A stretch of DNA of 64,000 nucleotides from Mastigocoleus testarum BC008 (GTDB taxonomy: Bacteria > Cyanobacteriota > Cyanobacteriia > Cyanobacteriales > Nostocaceae), in assembly GCF_001456025.1 (NCBI RefSeq), contig NZ_LMTZ01000118.1, forward strand, positions 1 to 64,000. The letters are read 5' to 3'. The translations under genes were made by a program, and so were the position numbers. The notes beneath the pieces were generated by a model. It saw nothing but the letters and a program-made list of their open reading frames with translations, was not told the origin of the DNA and did no database searches. This document shows positions 17,179-26,646 of this stretch, piece after piece (within the stretch, counting starts at the first letter, position 1; every line of letters begins with the position of its first letter).

Positions 17179-18963
17179 ATGGATTGGATTAGTTTACTCA
17201 AAGCGCAACAAGTTGATTTTCTTCGACGGATTAAAAAACCCAAAATTAATAATCTTTATTTGCTGGACTCCCAAGTAAAAGGTTGTCATGCTGAAGTAAT
17301 GGAGTTAGGAAGCGAATCTCTAGCAGAATTGTGTGAGGTTGCTCGCCAACAAGCAGAAATTATTGCCAGAAATCCACCACCCATACCGCCCGATTATCCA
17401 GAGTCTCCAGATTGGGCGATACCTTTTGAAGAATATTTCCAGCAACAAGCCCAAGATTATCTTGTGCGAGAACAAATTGTTGAGCAAGTGATAAGCCAAC
17501 GCCTAGGAAAATTAATTAAAAAGGTGTCCCAAGATACTTTAAAAAATATGGTGTTGGACGATGAAGGTAACTTGCTAACAGAAAGTAAATTTCCTTACTT
17601 TTTAAATGGAAATTCTTCTTATGGTGTTCAAGTTTACGTTACAGATGGAACTAGTTTTAATGGCATCAAAAAAGACAAAATTCGTTGGTCTGTTACTCAA
17701 GAAGATGTCAAAAATAGTCAGTTACTGATTTTCCTCTGTCTATTTAATCCCTTAGTAAGTAAAGTTTCCTACAACAAAAAAGTTGTAATCGCCGGATTTT
17801 TACCGACAAATCTCATTGAATTAGGGGATCCCAAGCTTTTAATAGCTCCAAGTAATTTACTATATGTTGGTGGTTTACACTGGTATTTAGAATCGCTCAA
17901 AAAACCAAAAGATATACCACCAGCACAAACGAATGATGTGGTAACTCTAGAAAATATTCAAGCTTTACCGTCAGGTCATGATTGCAAAAATATTATTGGC
18001 GATTGGGAGTGCTGGCAAACTTTAAGAGGTCATACCAGAGGGATTAATTGTTTAGTTTATATTCCACAACGTAAAAATAATGGAAATTTACCCATTTTGG
18101 CTAGTGGAAGTCGCGGAGAAGTAAAATTATGGGATTTTACTAAGGGAGAATTAATCTCCACATTATCTGAATATCCTTGGACTGTTTCTGGATTAGTTGA
18201 TGAAGTTAAAACCCTTGCTTTTAATCACGACGGACAACTGTTGGTGAGTGGGGGTGCAGACTCAACCATTAAAATTTGGCATGTGGGTGCACGGGATCTC
18301 ATCGATATTTTACATAAACATAATGGAATAGTACGTTGTGTAGCTTTTACCCCGGATACAAAAATGTTAGTTACCGGTGGTGACGATCGAAAAATCTTAT
18401 TTTGGGATTTGGTAGATAGATTAGTTGTTGCGACTCTTTCTTTAGATGATAATGCTGCACACGCTTTAGCTATAAGTCCTGCTAGTACAATATCTCCTGA
18501 AGGAAATGGAAAAGTTTTAGTAACTGGTAGCTACCGTAAAATTAAAGTTTGGCGGATCAATTGTGAGGGGAAAGAAAATTTAGATATCCCACTTTTATAT
18601 TCTTTTACTGCTCATTCTCATATTGTTACTTCCCTCACCATAAGTGCTGATGGTAAATATCTCATTAGTGGTAGTCGGGATCGAACAATTAAAATTTGGA
18701 ATTTAGAAACTGCGGAATTATTACATACTCTTAAAGGACATCAAGATGGGGTGGACGCTATTGCTTTAAGTGCAGATGGAAAAATAATTGCTAGTGGAAG
18801 CGCAGATAACACTATTAAAATTTGGCATTTAGAAACCGGTCAATTATTAGCAACTTTTAGCGGTCATAGTAGCGCTGTGTCAGCATTATTGTTTACTCCT
18901 TCTGGTGACAAATTAATTAGTGGAAGTTTGGATCAGACGATTAAAATTTGGCAACGGAATTGA
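17179..18963 (+). CDS. WD40 repeat protein with novel N-terminal domain
   Basis: The C-terminal half (about residues 275-594) contains seven WD40 blades; the clearest end in VKLWDF, IKIWHV, ILFWDL, IKVWRI, IKIWNL, IKIWHL and IKIWQR, with GH dipeptides at several blade starts. Seven blades make a closed propeller used as a protein-interaction platform. Residues 1-270 have no family I recognise: a basic N-terminus, a Pro-rich patch (ARNPPPIPPDYPESP) and a mixed alpha/beta region. No kinase, peptidase or STAND NTPase domain is present, unlike many cyanobacterial WD40 proteins. It lies downstream of the SAP gene on the same strand and could be co-transcribed. Confidence 0.87.
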   Translation: MDWISLLKAQQVDFLRRIKKPKINNLYLLDSQVKGCHAEVMELGSESLAELCEVARQQAEIIARNPPPIPPDYPESPDWAIPFEEYFQQQAQDYLVREQIVEQVISQRLGKLIKKVSQDTLKNMVLDDEGNLLTESKFPYFLNGNSSYGVQVYVTDGTSFNGIKKDKIRWSVTQEDVKNSQLLIFLCLFNPLVSKVSYNKKVVIAGFLPTNLIELGDPKLLIAPSNLLYVGGLHWYLESLKKPKDIPPAQTNDVVTLENIQALPSGHDCKNIIGDWECWQTLRGHTRGINCLVYIPQRKNNGNLPILASGSRGEVKLWDFTKGELISTLSEYPWTVSGLVDEVKTLAFNHDGQLLVSGGADSTIKIWHVGARDLIDILHKHNGIVRCVAFTPDTKMLVTGGDDRKILFWDLVDRLVVATLSLDDNAAHALAISPASTISPEGNGKVLVTGSYRKIKVWRINCEGKENLDIPLLYSFTAHSHIVTSLTISADGKYLISGSRDRTIKIWNLETAELLHTLKGHQDGVDAIALSADGKIIASGSADNTIKIWHLETGQLLATFSGHSSAVSALLFTPSGDKLISGSLDQTIKIWQRN

Positions 18964-18965
18964 GG

Positions 18966-19002
18966 GGGATTGGTAATTGGTAATGGGTAATGGGTAATGT
19001 GC
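18966..19002. repeat. GGTAATG-type heptamer tandem repeat
   Basis: A short run of GGTAATTGGTAATGGGTAAT-type units just after the WD40 stop, typical of the short tandem repeats of filamentous cyanobacteria. Related runs occur near 42300, 51930, 52960 and 53435. Confidence 0.7.
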
Positions 19003-19029
19003 TTATGGGAATTTAATTTGCGATCTATT

Positions 19030-20385
19030 TTATTTAACTTTAGTCATGACCCTGTCATTAGACCATTTAATTAGACGCATCCAGAAATTAAATCGCTGGG
19101 CAACTTCTGAATAAGGTACGGTGGTTTGTGACAGTAAAAAAAACAATGGTGGACTGAATAGCTTTGGAAATCGCTTATTCATTTTGCTTGTGATTCCCAT
19201 AGCAGTGTTAAATAAAAATATGAGCCATTTCGCTTTAGGTAAAAGTTGGGTATTTAAGTCAGTAATCGCGTGTCCTTCTTTTACTTGCTGTTGTGAATAT
19301 TTTGGTAGTACGACATTTAAATTATCAGCTTCTTCTTGTAAGAGTTTATCTAATGCAATAACATCATTGAAAGCAGCTTGACATCCTTGACCGAGGTAAG
19401 ATGACATTCCATGAGCAGCATCACCAATTAAAACTGCTTGTCCAGGAAGGTCATGATAACGATTACATTTAGTTTCAACTACAGTAGAAGGACGTTGGTT
19501 ACAAAATTCCTGTGCTTGTTCGTCGCTAATTTCGATTCCTGGTAGCCATTCTTCATTAATCATCTTTTGAAGATCGCTGTATGTTTGAACTTTTGGTGGA
19601 TTCCCTATTAATTGTGTTGGTTCTTGAGTCCAAAACATTAAAACGCACAAGCGATCATTAATCTCTGGAATAGCAGCACCGGAAAGACTATATTGTTTAA
19701 ATCTTGATCGATCCTCACGATATATTTTTCTAAAAAGGTAACTGGTATCTACCGCTATATTTTTTGGTCTGGGAATATGAATTGTTTTCCATGCAGTATC
19801 AAAATACTTTTGCTGGAAATCAAACCCAGGTCTCTTCATAAATGCTTCTCTAACAACAGAATTTACTCCGTCACTTCCAACTAGAAGGTCGTAGGATTGA
19901 GTAATTAGACTATTGTCGTTAACTCGTAAATTAACTGTATGCTCCTTTAAATTTATATCAATGCAAGGACTATCAAAGATAATTTTTATTTGATTATTAT
20001 TTCGTTTTTCTAATTCATTGAGTAGAGCAATACAAAGGTCATTACGATTGATGAGAAGACTAAAATTATCCGGTTCTTTATTTCGTAAAAAAGATTGCCA
20101 TCCTTGCTTTTTTTGAGAATAAATTGCTGATTTGCGTATCTGTATTCCTTGTTGTTTAACACTTGACCATAATCCATCAATTGCTTTTAAAGCTTGTTGA
20201 CCCCGTCGAGTTAAACCAACAACAAAGGCTCTTTTAGAATAATTATTTGCTCTAGAATCGCTTCTTTTTTCATAAATATAAATTTGATAATTATTTGAGC
20301 GATTCGATAGATAGTGAGCTAGTAAAAGTCCTGCTGGTCCTGCACCAATGATGACAATATTCTTAACCATTTTTACTTCAGTCAA
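19030..20385 (-). CDS. FAD-dependent monooxygenase (kynurenine 3-monooxygenase-like)
   Basis: The 451-residue protein belongs to the class A flavoprotein monooxygenases. It has the N-terminal Rossmann motif GAGPAG (14-19), the DLLVGSDGVNSVVRE 'DG' fingerprint (about 170-185) that contacts FAD and NADPH, and the GQAVLIGDAAHGMSSYLGQG 'GD' motif (about 320-340). The long C-terminal portion with aromatic and hydrophobic residues resembles that of kynurenine 3-monooxygenase, which is membrane-associated. No tryptophan-degradation or NAD-synthesis gene adjoins, so substrate is open. The start could be M1 or M6. It converges on the WD40 gene. Confidence 0.87.
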   Translation of the reverse strand: MTEVKMVKNIVIIGAGPAGLLLAHYLSNRSNNYQIYIYEKRSDSRANNYSKRAFVVGLTRRGQQALKAIDGLWSSVKQQGIQIRKSAIYSQKKQGWQSFLRNKEPDNFSLLINRNDLCIALLNELEKRNNNQIKIIFDSPCIDINLKEHTVNLRVNDNSLITQSYDLLVGSDGVNSVVREAFMKRPGFDFQQKYFDTAWKTIHIPRPKNIAVDTSYLFRKIYREDRSRFKQYSLSGAAIPEINDRLCVLMFWTQEPTQLIGNPPKVQTYSDLQKMINEEWLPGIEISDEQAQEFCNQRPSTVVETKCNRYHDLPGQAVLIGDAAHGMSSYLGQGCQAAFNDVIALDKLLQEEADNLNVVLPKYSQQQVKEGHAITDLNTQLLPKAKWLIFLFNTAMGITSKMNKRFPKLFSPPLFFLLSQTTVPYSEVAQRFNFWMRLIKWSNDRVMTKVK

Positions 20386-20940
20386 ATACTACTTAAAATA
20401 CATCTGTCATTCCATGAAAAGTATTAAAAATTAAGATATTTTTAGAATCTAGTTACTTGTATTAAAAAATACGACTAATTGGGTGCTTGCTGCTAGATGC
20501 ACAATTATTTCGGGACAGTTCATAGCTTAAATGGATGTTAAGCAATAATTTTAAGGGAAACATAAAAATACATTAGAATTAAAACTCACAATCTACTACT
20601 TACTTGCTTGTGTATAAAAAAGCTAGTAATCTGTCTAGGATAATTATTTGAAACGAAATAATTGTGACACTAATACAACTGTCTACTAGATAATGAAAAT
20701 GCTTATAAAAAATATTCTAATTTCGTTCTGTAAGATAATTAAGTGAACTAGAGTTATCTATCTGCGGGAATGAGTTCAAAACCCGAATTTATATAGCTTA
20801 CGTAATATCCACTACTTTCCTAATCTTTACGTTTCATAATGTGCGAACAGTTGAAAGTTGGAAATTATTTCCTGGACAATCAAAATAAGTGTCCATATGT
20901 ATTTCAGATCGAAATTATTAGTAGCTAAACTTGCTTATAA
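20386..20940. other. AT-rich divergent spacer, no feature recognised
   Basis: This 555-base gap separates the divergent monooxygenase and pentapeptide-repeat genes. I see no open frame of note and no convincing repeat or RNA gene. Confidence 0.5.
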
Positions 20941-21630
20941 GTGAGTTTAGCAAAAAGTATTTTACCAATGAATTCAGTGGATAGTAACGAAAAACTACCT
21001 ACTGTATTGAAGACGTCTAGTAGTGACGAACTTTTACAGCGTTATGCAGTAGGAGATAGAGATTTTCCTGGAAGTAAGTTAAGTGGAGCGGATCTTAATA
21101 GTAATAATTTAAGTCGTACTGATTTAAGTAGAGCTAATTTGAAGGGTGCTCATCTCAGCCATGCTAATTTAAGTAATGCTAATTTAAGTGATGCTAATTT
21201 GATTAATGCCGAGTTGCTGGGTGTGAATCTAAATCGTGCTAACCTGAATAGCACAAAGTTGAGTGGCGCAGATTTAAGTGGTGCAGATTTGCGAGATACA
21301 ATCCTGAGTGGTGCGGATCTGCGTGGCGCGAACCTCAGTTATGCAGATTTGAGTGGTGCAAGCCTTCGTCTCACAGACTTGCGTGGTGCTAATCTCTGCG
21401 GTACTAATTTAAGAAATACTAATCTTAATGATGCTTTTCTGAATTATACAAATCTTGAAAATACTTGTTTACTTGGTGCAAAGCTAAAAAGAACTGATTT
21501 TAAAGATGCAAATATCAAAAATGCAATTTTTGGTCACAATAAAGAGTTATCCGAGGATACTCAATTGCAATTGGAAATGCAGGGTATTGTCTTTGAAGAT
21601 TCTGAACAGAAGATTCGACAAATCAGTTAG
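20941..21630 (+). CDS. Pentapeptide-repeat protein
   Basis: From about residue 40 to 195 the protein is built of A(D/N)LXX pentapeptides (e.g. ANLSN ANLSD ANLIN; GADLSGADLRD), roughly thirty in tandem, which fold into a right-handed quadrilateral beta helix. Such proteins are abundant in cyanobacteria, usually of unknown function. A capping region FGHNKELSEDTQLQLEMQGIVFE follows, the common 'qleMqGi' type C-cap. It has no signal peptide, so it is cytoplasmic. The frame starts at a GTG; an ATG nine codons in (20968) is an alternative. Some repeat units show near-identical 15-base DNA, suggesting recent expansion. Confidence 0.92.
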   Translation: MSLAKSILPMNSVDSNEKLPTVLKTSSSDELLQRYAVGDRDFPGSKLSGADLNSNNLSRTDLSRANLKGAHLSHANLSNANLSDANLINAELLGVNLNRANLNSTKLSGADLSGADLRDTILSGADLRGANLSYADLSGASLRLTDLRGANLCGTNLRNTNLNDAFLNYTNLENTCLLGAKLKRTDFKDANIKNAIFGHNKELSEDTQLQLEMQGIVFEDSEQKIRQIS

Positions 21631-21758
21631 TATAAATAGAACAACAAGAATCCAAGATTCGAGTAAGAGTTGAGAAAGCAGAATTCAAAAAAATCATTCA
21701 AAAATAATCTATTTTGATTTACCGTTTGTACATTAAGGGTTTTGTGTTTCTGAACCAC

Positions 21759-21788
21759 ATATTTACCAACCAAATATTTACCAACCAA
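21759..21788. repeat. Exact 15-bp direct duplication containing ACCAACCAA
   Basis: ATATTTACCAACCAA occurs twice in tandem between the pentapeptide-repeat gene and ftsH, directly next to the hairpin at 21794. The same ACCAACCAA core forms the duplicated site at 13739-13780. Confidence 0.7.
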
Positions 21789-21793
21789 AATTT

Positions 21794-21820
21794 TAGAGAC
21801 GTAGCAGTGCTACGTCTCTA
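21794..21820. repeat. 27-bp perfect hairpin, copy 1 (TAGAGACGTAGC stem)
   Basis: A 12-bp perfect stem with a 3-base loop (AGT), between the convergent pentapeptide and ftsH genes. A homologous hairpin at 43269-43295 differs at two stem positions, both compensated. It could act as a bidirectional terminator, but there is no following T-run; a small palindromic repeat family is as likely. Confidence 0.75.
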
Positions 21821-21869
21821 CATTATTGTTCTATAAGTCTTTAATGATTCAGCAATAATTCAGCGAGAT

Positions 21870-23804
21870 TTAAACTAAAACACCTGGTAGTCGGGAGATC
21901 TCATCAGATAAATGACCACTCGCTAACCACTCTTCTAATTCATTTGGTGATTGAACTCGTTCGAGTTTTTCCCGTAGGTAAGAACCTTCAAGTATTTCTT
22001 TTTCAAGTAATTCTTGAGCAGTTTCTTCTAATAAGTCGCGGTTAATTTGCAAAATACTCAAAGCAATGTGATGAGCATTATCTACTATTTGCTTCACCTC
22101 GCGATCAATTTCTTCTGCAACTTTGGGGCTAATAGAACGCCGGGGATTACCATAACCTTCAATAAATTGCTGTTGAAGTTTTTCAAAAGCTATGGGACCG
22201 AGGTGATTACTCATTCCATACAGAGTAACGTAACGTTCTGCTAACTCAGTTACTTTTTGGATATCGTCAGAAGCACCAGTAGAAACTTTACCAAATACAA
22301 TTTCTTCAGCCGAACGTCCACCTAATAATGTTGCAATCCGACCGCGAATTTCGTCTTCCAACATCAAGAAGCGATCTTCTTCTGGCATTTGAATGGTATA
22401 ACCCAATGCTCCAACACCGCGGGGAACCACAGATATTTTCTCAACTCTTCCTGCTCCGGGCATTAAAGCACCGATAATAGCATGACCTACTTCGTGATAA
22501 GCTACAGTCTTCTTCTCAGTTTCATTAAGTACTCGTGATCGCTTTTCTAAACCGGCTACAACCCGTTCGATCGCTTCATTGAAATCTGCTGTGATTACAG
22601 CATCTCGATTTTGACGGGCTGCAAGTAATGCGGCTTCATTCACTAAGTTGGCTAAATCTGCACCTGCAAAACCAGGGGTACGCACAGCAACGGTAGCCAA
22701 ATCCACATCATCAGCTAGTTTTACTTCCCGAGCATGAACCTTCAAAATTGCTTCGCGACCGGATTTATCGGGACGGTCCACAACTATTTGGCGGTCAAAA
22801 CGACCGGGACGGCGTAATGCTTGATCTAATACTTCCGGACGGTTGGTAGCAGCGATGATAATTACACCGGTGTTAGCATCGAAACCATCCATTTCTGTCA
22901 ATAACTGGTTTAAGGTTTGTTCCCGTTCGTCATTACCACCAGCAAAACCTCCGGGACCACCACGAGATTTACCAAGAGCGTCTAATTCATCAATAAAAAC
23001 AATACAGGGAGATTGCTGTTTAGCTTGTTCAAACAGGTCGCGTACCCGCGCAGCACCTACACCTACAAAGAGTTCGATAAATTCAGAACCAGAAATACTG
23101 AAGAAAGGAACAGCAGCTTCACCCGCGATCGCTTTTGCTAAAAGTGTTTTACCAGTTCCCGGAGGTCCAACCAATAAGACACCTTTGGGAATTTTTGCTC
23201 CTAGACGAGTATACTTCTGAGCATTTTTGAGGAAATCAACAATCTCTTCCAGTTCGGCTTTTGCTTCATCAACTCCAGCTACATCAGGAAATTTAACGCC
23301 GGTACTACCTTCAGAATAAATCCGGGCTTTGCTTTTTCCAACAGTTAATGCAGCAGGACCACCACCTTGACGGTTGAACAAAAATGCCCAAATTCCGAAG
23401 AAAATTAATGGTGGTACAACCCAACTCAATAAAGTACCAATCCAACCATTTTGACTTGGTGGTGGTGCAGCGAATTCAACGTTACCTTCCCGGAGGATTT
23501 TGGGTAAGTCTAAATCTATTGCAACGGGAGTAGTTACAAATACTTGTTGGGTTTCGTCACTTTCGGGAATATCTGACTTGAGAGAATATTCGATTCTTTC
23601 ATTTCCGACAACTGCTTTAGCAACTTCCCCCTCTTGTACTTGAGATATAAAGTCACTGTAGGGAACTTGGGGAATTCTTTGAGCGAAGAAACTGGGAACA
23701 ATAAAGTTCAGCAGTAACAAGATGGTCAAAAGAATCAAAAAACTACCGCCAAACTGACGCATTTTCGGCGGTTTCATTTGTTTTTTGTTTTTATCAACAG
23801 GCAT
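21870..23804 (-). CDS. ftsH: FtsH, membrane-anchored ATP-dependent zinc metalloprotease
   Basis: The 644-residue length is typical. Two N-terminal membrane spans (about 20-38 and 122-143) enclose a lumenal/periplasmic FtsH_ext domain. The AAA+ module has Walker A GPPGTGKT (213-220), Walker B IVFIDELDAL and the second region of homology ATNRPEVLDQALRRPGRFDR. The peptidase has the zinc motif HEVGH with a downstream Asp in STGASDD. Cyanobacteria carry about four FtsH paralogues, which form hexamers in thylakoid or plasma membrane and degrade damaged membrane proteins such as photosystem II D1. I cannot say which paralogue this is. It is a single gene read toward the pentapeptide-repeat gene. Confidence 0.97.
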   Translation of the reverse strand: MPVDKNKKQMKPPKMRQFGGSFLILLTILLLLNFIVPSFFAQRIPQVPYSDFISQVQEGEVAKAVVGNERIEYSLKSDIPESDETQQVFVTTPVAIDLDLPKILREGNVEFAAPPPSQNGWIGTLLSWVVPPLIFFGIWAFLFNRQGGGPAALTVGKSKARIYSEGSTGVKFPDVAGVDEAKAELEEIVDFLKNAQKYTRLGAKIPKGVLLVGPPGTGKTLLAKAIAGEAAVPFFSISGSEFIELFVGVGAARVRDLFEQAKQQSPCIVFIDELDALGKSRGGPGGFAGGNDEREQTLNQLLTEMDGFDANTGVIIIAATNRPEVLDQALRRPGRFDRQIVVDRPDKSGREAILKVHAREVKLADDVDLATVAVRTPGFAGADLANLVNEAALLAARQNRDAVITADFNEAIERVVAGLEKRSRVLNETEKKTVAYHEVGHAIIGALMPGAGRVEKISVVPRGVGALGYTIQMPEEDRFLMLEDEIRGRIATLLGGRSAEEIVFGKVSTGASDDIQKVTELAERYVTLYGMSNHLGPIAFEKLQQQFIEGYGNPRRSISPKVAEEIDREVKQIVDNAHHIALSILQINRDLLEETAQELLEKEILEGSYLREKLERVQSPNELEEWLASGHLSDEISRLPGVLV

Positions 23805-24363
23805 TTTCTATAGACTCTCCCGGTTAAATGAAGTCAAAAATCAAAAGTCATTGGCGCATTTGTTCCGTAGGTAGCGGCTCCATAGGTAGCGCAGCTAGAG
23901 GCTCGGCTCTAGCTATAGGTAGCGCAGCTATAAGCCTTCTCGGGTATAGTTAGTCAAAAGTGTTTAACTGCAATTAACCTCAAAATTTTTTCACTAATAA
24001 ATTAGTAAAGTTAGCTACTATAGCAATTGAAAACTTGAACTTATAAAGAGGAATATAGATCGTGTTACCGAAAACTATCAGTAAAAGTAAAATTAATGCT
24101 ACTGCAAGAAGAAAATACTAGCTTGTTAACAATAGTTTCCATCATTCCACCTTCTGTTTTAAAAGCGATCAAGTTTAGGATCGAGAATAATCCCAGGAAT
24201 ATTAGGGTAGAAATTTGTAAGTAAATCATGGTGGTGTGGGAACAGTTAGGTTGTTATTTAATCCTTTCGCCTGAGAATATTGTAGAAATTTAATGCGACT
24301 AACAACAGTAGTATCTACCACACCCTAATTAGGAAAATTGCCGTACTTTCAATCAAGAATAAG
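23805..24363. other. Spacer with GC-rich dispersed repeat
   Basis: Between divergent ftsH and the small membrane gene. At 23881-23930 the unit TAGGTAGCGCAGCTA occurs twice, around a self-complementary AGCTAGAG..CTCTAGCT. This belongs to the same class of 'AGCTGCGCTACC' repeats as 24990-25025. No gene is seen. Confidence 0.55.
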
Positions 24364-24552
24364 ATGAAATTGATTATAAAAGTTTTTTTGCTATCGCTAG
24401 TTATTTCGCTGTTGATTAAAGATATCTTGCCGAATTTCTCCATTCCAGCAACAACAACTACAGTCTTAATTATTGTTTTATTACCCACAATAGTATTAGC
24501 GTTTACCTTGCTCTGGCGAATGCAGTTACATGAAAAAATTACTAATAACTAG
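24364..24552 (+). CDS. Small two-span membrane protein (62 aa)
   Basis: Two hydrophobic segments are separated by a short loop: VFLLSLVISLLIKDILP (about 6-24) and TTVLIIVLLPTIVLAFTLLW (about 33-52). A charged tail MQLHEKITNN follows, likely cytoplasmic. It starts with ATG. I do not recognise a named family, though small proteins of this shape are common near photosynthesis or envelope genes in cyanobacteria. It is isolated between ftsH and the AI-2E transporter; coding status rests mainly on its clean hydrophobic pattern. Confidence 0.6.
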   Translation: MKLIIKVFLLSLVISLLIKDILPNFSIPATTTTVLIIVLLPTIVLAFTLLWRMQLHEKITNN

Positions 24553-24935
24553 TACTACATAAACCAAACTTATATGTTATGTACATTCTCTGGAATATGT
24601 TTAATTACCATTGAATATAGAGTAAAACAGTATTGTTTGTGAGTAATAAATCATACTTTGAAATATATTCTTTTTCGATCTATGCTCAAATTGCTGAGTT
24701 TAAATTGCTGAAATTAGCTAAACTCGCTCGAATATCTATCTTACTCCCAAGGAAAAATTAGAAACCGCTTTTCCAGTAAGCATTTTAGCTTAGTGAGTAA
24801 AATATTCTGATTTCATCTACTGCGAGGAGTTTAATACTTTTGCTGTGCTTAGACCCACAGTATCTAGAGTACGCTATGACTACGCTAATTGCTAGGCGTT
24901 AACACTGTACAGGCGTGATCTATTTTGTTCGCAAA

Positions 24936-24980
24936 GCGTGTCCGTAGGACATATGCATGACTTATGTCCTACGGACACGC
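24936..24980. repeat. Perfect 18-bp inverted repeat (GCGTGTCCGTAGGACATA)
   Basis: The arms 24936-24953 and 24963-24980 are perfectly complementary around a 9-base loop. Partial copies occur at 26352-26370 and 61321-61338, always beside CTTTTGACTTTTGA-type sequence, so it is a dispersed family. It lies about 120 bases before the AI-2E transporter start. Confidence 0.85.
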
Positions 24981-25101
24981 CAGAGCCTGCGGCGACGGCG
25001 GAGCCTCTAGCTGCGCTACCTGCGGATCAGCTAATGACTTTTGACTTTTGACTTTTGAATTCCCCCTGTGGGACGCTCACATCAAAACCTGGGAGACTGG
25101 C

Positions 25102-26313
25102 GTGAATTTAGGTCAATGGATTGGCTTAATTGCCATACTTTTATCTTTATATATATTGTGGCAAATTCGAGAAGTACTTTTGCTAATGTTTGCTGCAGTT
25201 GTAATAGCTACGACTTTAAATCGACTGGCAAAATATTTGCAAAGTTTGGGACTCAAACGGGGATTCTCTGTATTTTTATCAGTAATTATCTTTTTTGCTA
25301 CTATTGTTGGTTTTTTCTGGCTGATCGTACCGCCATTTGCAGATCAATTCCAAGAGTTGACTAGTAAGGTTCCCCAAGGTATTGCACGTTTTAATGCTTG
25401 GTTGGATGAGCTAGAAACTCAAATTCCCCGCCAATACAGCGATTACATACCCGATATCAATCGATTACTAGAACAAGCACAACCTTTTATCGAACGTGTT
25501 TTAGGAAGTTCTTTCGCTTTTGTTTCCGGTTCTTTGGAAGCTTTGCTTAAAGTTCTTTTAGTATTAGTGCTAACGGGGATGTTATTAGCTAGTCCCTTAT
25601 CTTACCGTAAAGCCTTTATTCGTTTGTTTCCTTCCTTTTATCGCCGCAAAGTCGATGCGATTTTGAATGAATGTGAGGATTCTTTACAGGGGTGGGTATC
25701 CGGCGCATTTATTGCTATGTGTGTAGTCGGATTGATGAGCGTCATTGGTTTGTGGGCTTTGCAAGTTCCTGCAGCTTTGGCTTTGGGGATTTTAGCGGGA
25801 TTTTTAAATTTAATTCCCAACTTGGGTCCGACTATGAGCGTTATTCCAGCGATGGCGATCGCATTATTAGATGCACCCTGGAAATCATTTGCTGTTTTAA
25901 TTTTATATTTTGTGATTCAGCAGGTTGAAAGTAATTTTTTGACGCCAGTGGTAATGGCGCATCAGGTTTCTTTATTACCAGCGATTACTTTAATTTCTCA
26001 ATTGTTTTTTGCATACTTTTTTGGTTTTTTAGGTTTATTATTAGCACTTCCCTTAACAGTTGTTGCCAAAATTTGGATGACACAGGTTTTGGTTGTAGAT
26101 GTTTTGGATAAGTGGGCACATAAATCACATCCAGAAACCGAGATTGTTATAGTCGCGGATAAATCCCAGGTGGATGAGATTATTGAAAAGGCTCATGAAA
26201 AAACCCATGAAAAAACTCATGAAAAAAATAATATGTCTTCAGATAAAGATGTAAGAAATAATGATTTTCCAGAAGGAGATGATTCAGAATCGAGTAAAGA
26301 ACATAAATCTTAG
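25102..26313 (+). CDS. AI-2E family transporter (PerM/TqsA-like)
   Basis: About 403 residues with seven to eight membrane segments in the AI-2E exporter family pattern: NLGQWIGLIAILLSLYILWQ near the start, then LLLMFAAVVIATTLNRL, a central soluble stretch, and IGLWALQVPAALALGILAGFLNLIPNLGPTMSVIPA, the conserved P-N-x-G-P core. Members export autoinducer-2, or act as sodium/proton antiporters; the substrate here is unknown. The frame extends to a TTG at 25048, inside a repeat. The GTG at 25102, with GGGAG 7 bases before it, gives the usual family N-terminus and is preferred. The tail has an acidic, repeat-bearing extension (HEKT)3. Confidence 0.88.
   Translation: MNLGQWIGLIAILLSLYILWQIREVLLLMFAAVVIATTLNRLAKYLQSLGLKRGFSVFLSVIIFFATIVGFFWLIVPPFADQFQELTSKVPQGIARFNAWLDELETQIPRQYSDYIPDINRLLEQAQPFIERVLGSSFAFVSGSLEALLKVLLVLVLTGMLLASPLSYRKAFIRLFPSFYRRKVDAILNECEDSLQGWVSGAFIAMCVVGLMSVIGLWALQVPAALALGILAGFLNLIPNLGPTMSVIPAMAIALLDAPWKSFAVLILYFVIQQVESNFLTPVVMAHQVSLLPAITLISQLFFAYFFGFLGLLLALPLTVVAKIWMTQVLVVDVLDKWAHKSHPETEIVIVADKSQVDEIIEKAHEKTHEKTHEKNNMSSDKDVRNNDFPEGDDSESSKEHKS
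26194..26229 (+). repeat. Coding 12-bp tandem repeat, 3 units (His-Glu-Lys-Thr)
   Basis: CATGAAAAAACC-type 12-mers are repeated three times at the cytoplasmic tail of the AI-2E transporter and encode HEKT-HEKT-HEKN. Whole-unit slippage would keep the frame. Confidence 0.85.
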
Positions 26314-26646
26314 TACCGCTACGCGGAATTCAAAAGTCATTAGCATAGCGTGTCCGCAGGACATAATTCAAAAGCTATTTAAATACGAACAAAGTTTGGT
26401 GACCCTAACAGCAAATTCAAATGTTCTGTCAGAAATTGGTGTGTGACTACTCATGCTAAATACTGAAATTAGCGGAATCATCCTAACGTAGCAGTTCTTT
26501 AACCCCACTTTTGACTTTTGACTTATCTCCTACGGAAACATGCTTAGCCTGCGGCGTCAGCGTTAGCCTCTAGCTACGATATCGGCATTGCTGCGCTAAC
26601 GGCGCAAGCTGCGTGCAATCCGCTAATGACTTTTGACTTTTAAATA
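26314..26646. repeat. Spacer filled with dispersed repeat fragments
   Basis: This contains a partial GTGTCCGCAGGACATAA (around 26354), CCTGCGGCGTCAGCGTTAGCCTCTAGC (around 26550, written here only in part: CCTGCGGCGTCAGCG) and GCTAATGACTTTTGACTTTT (26620-26640). The same modules occur at 24936-25045 and 61315-61375. No gene is seen. Confidence 0.6.
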
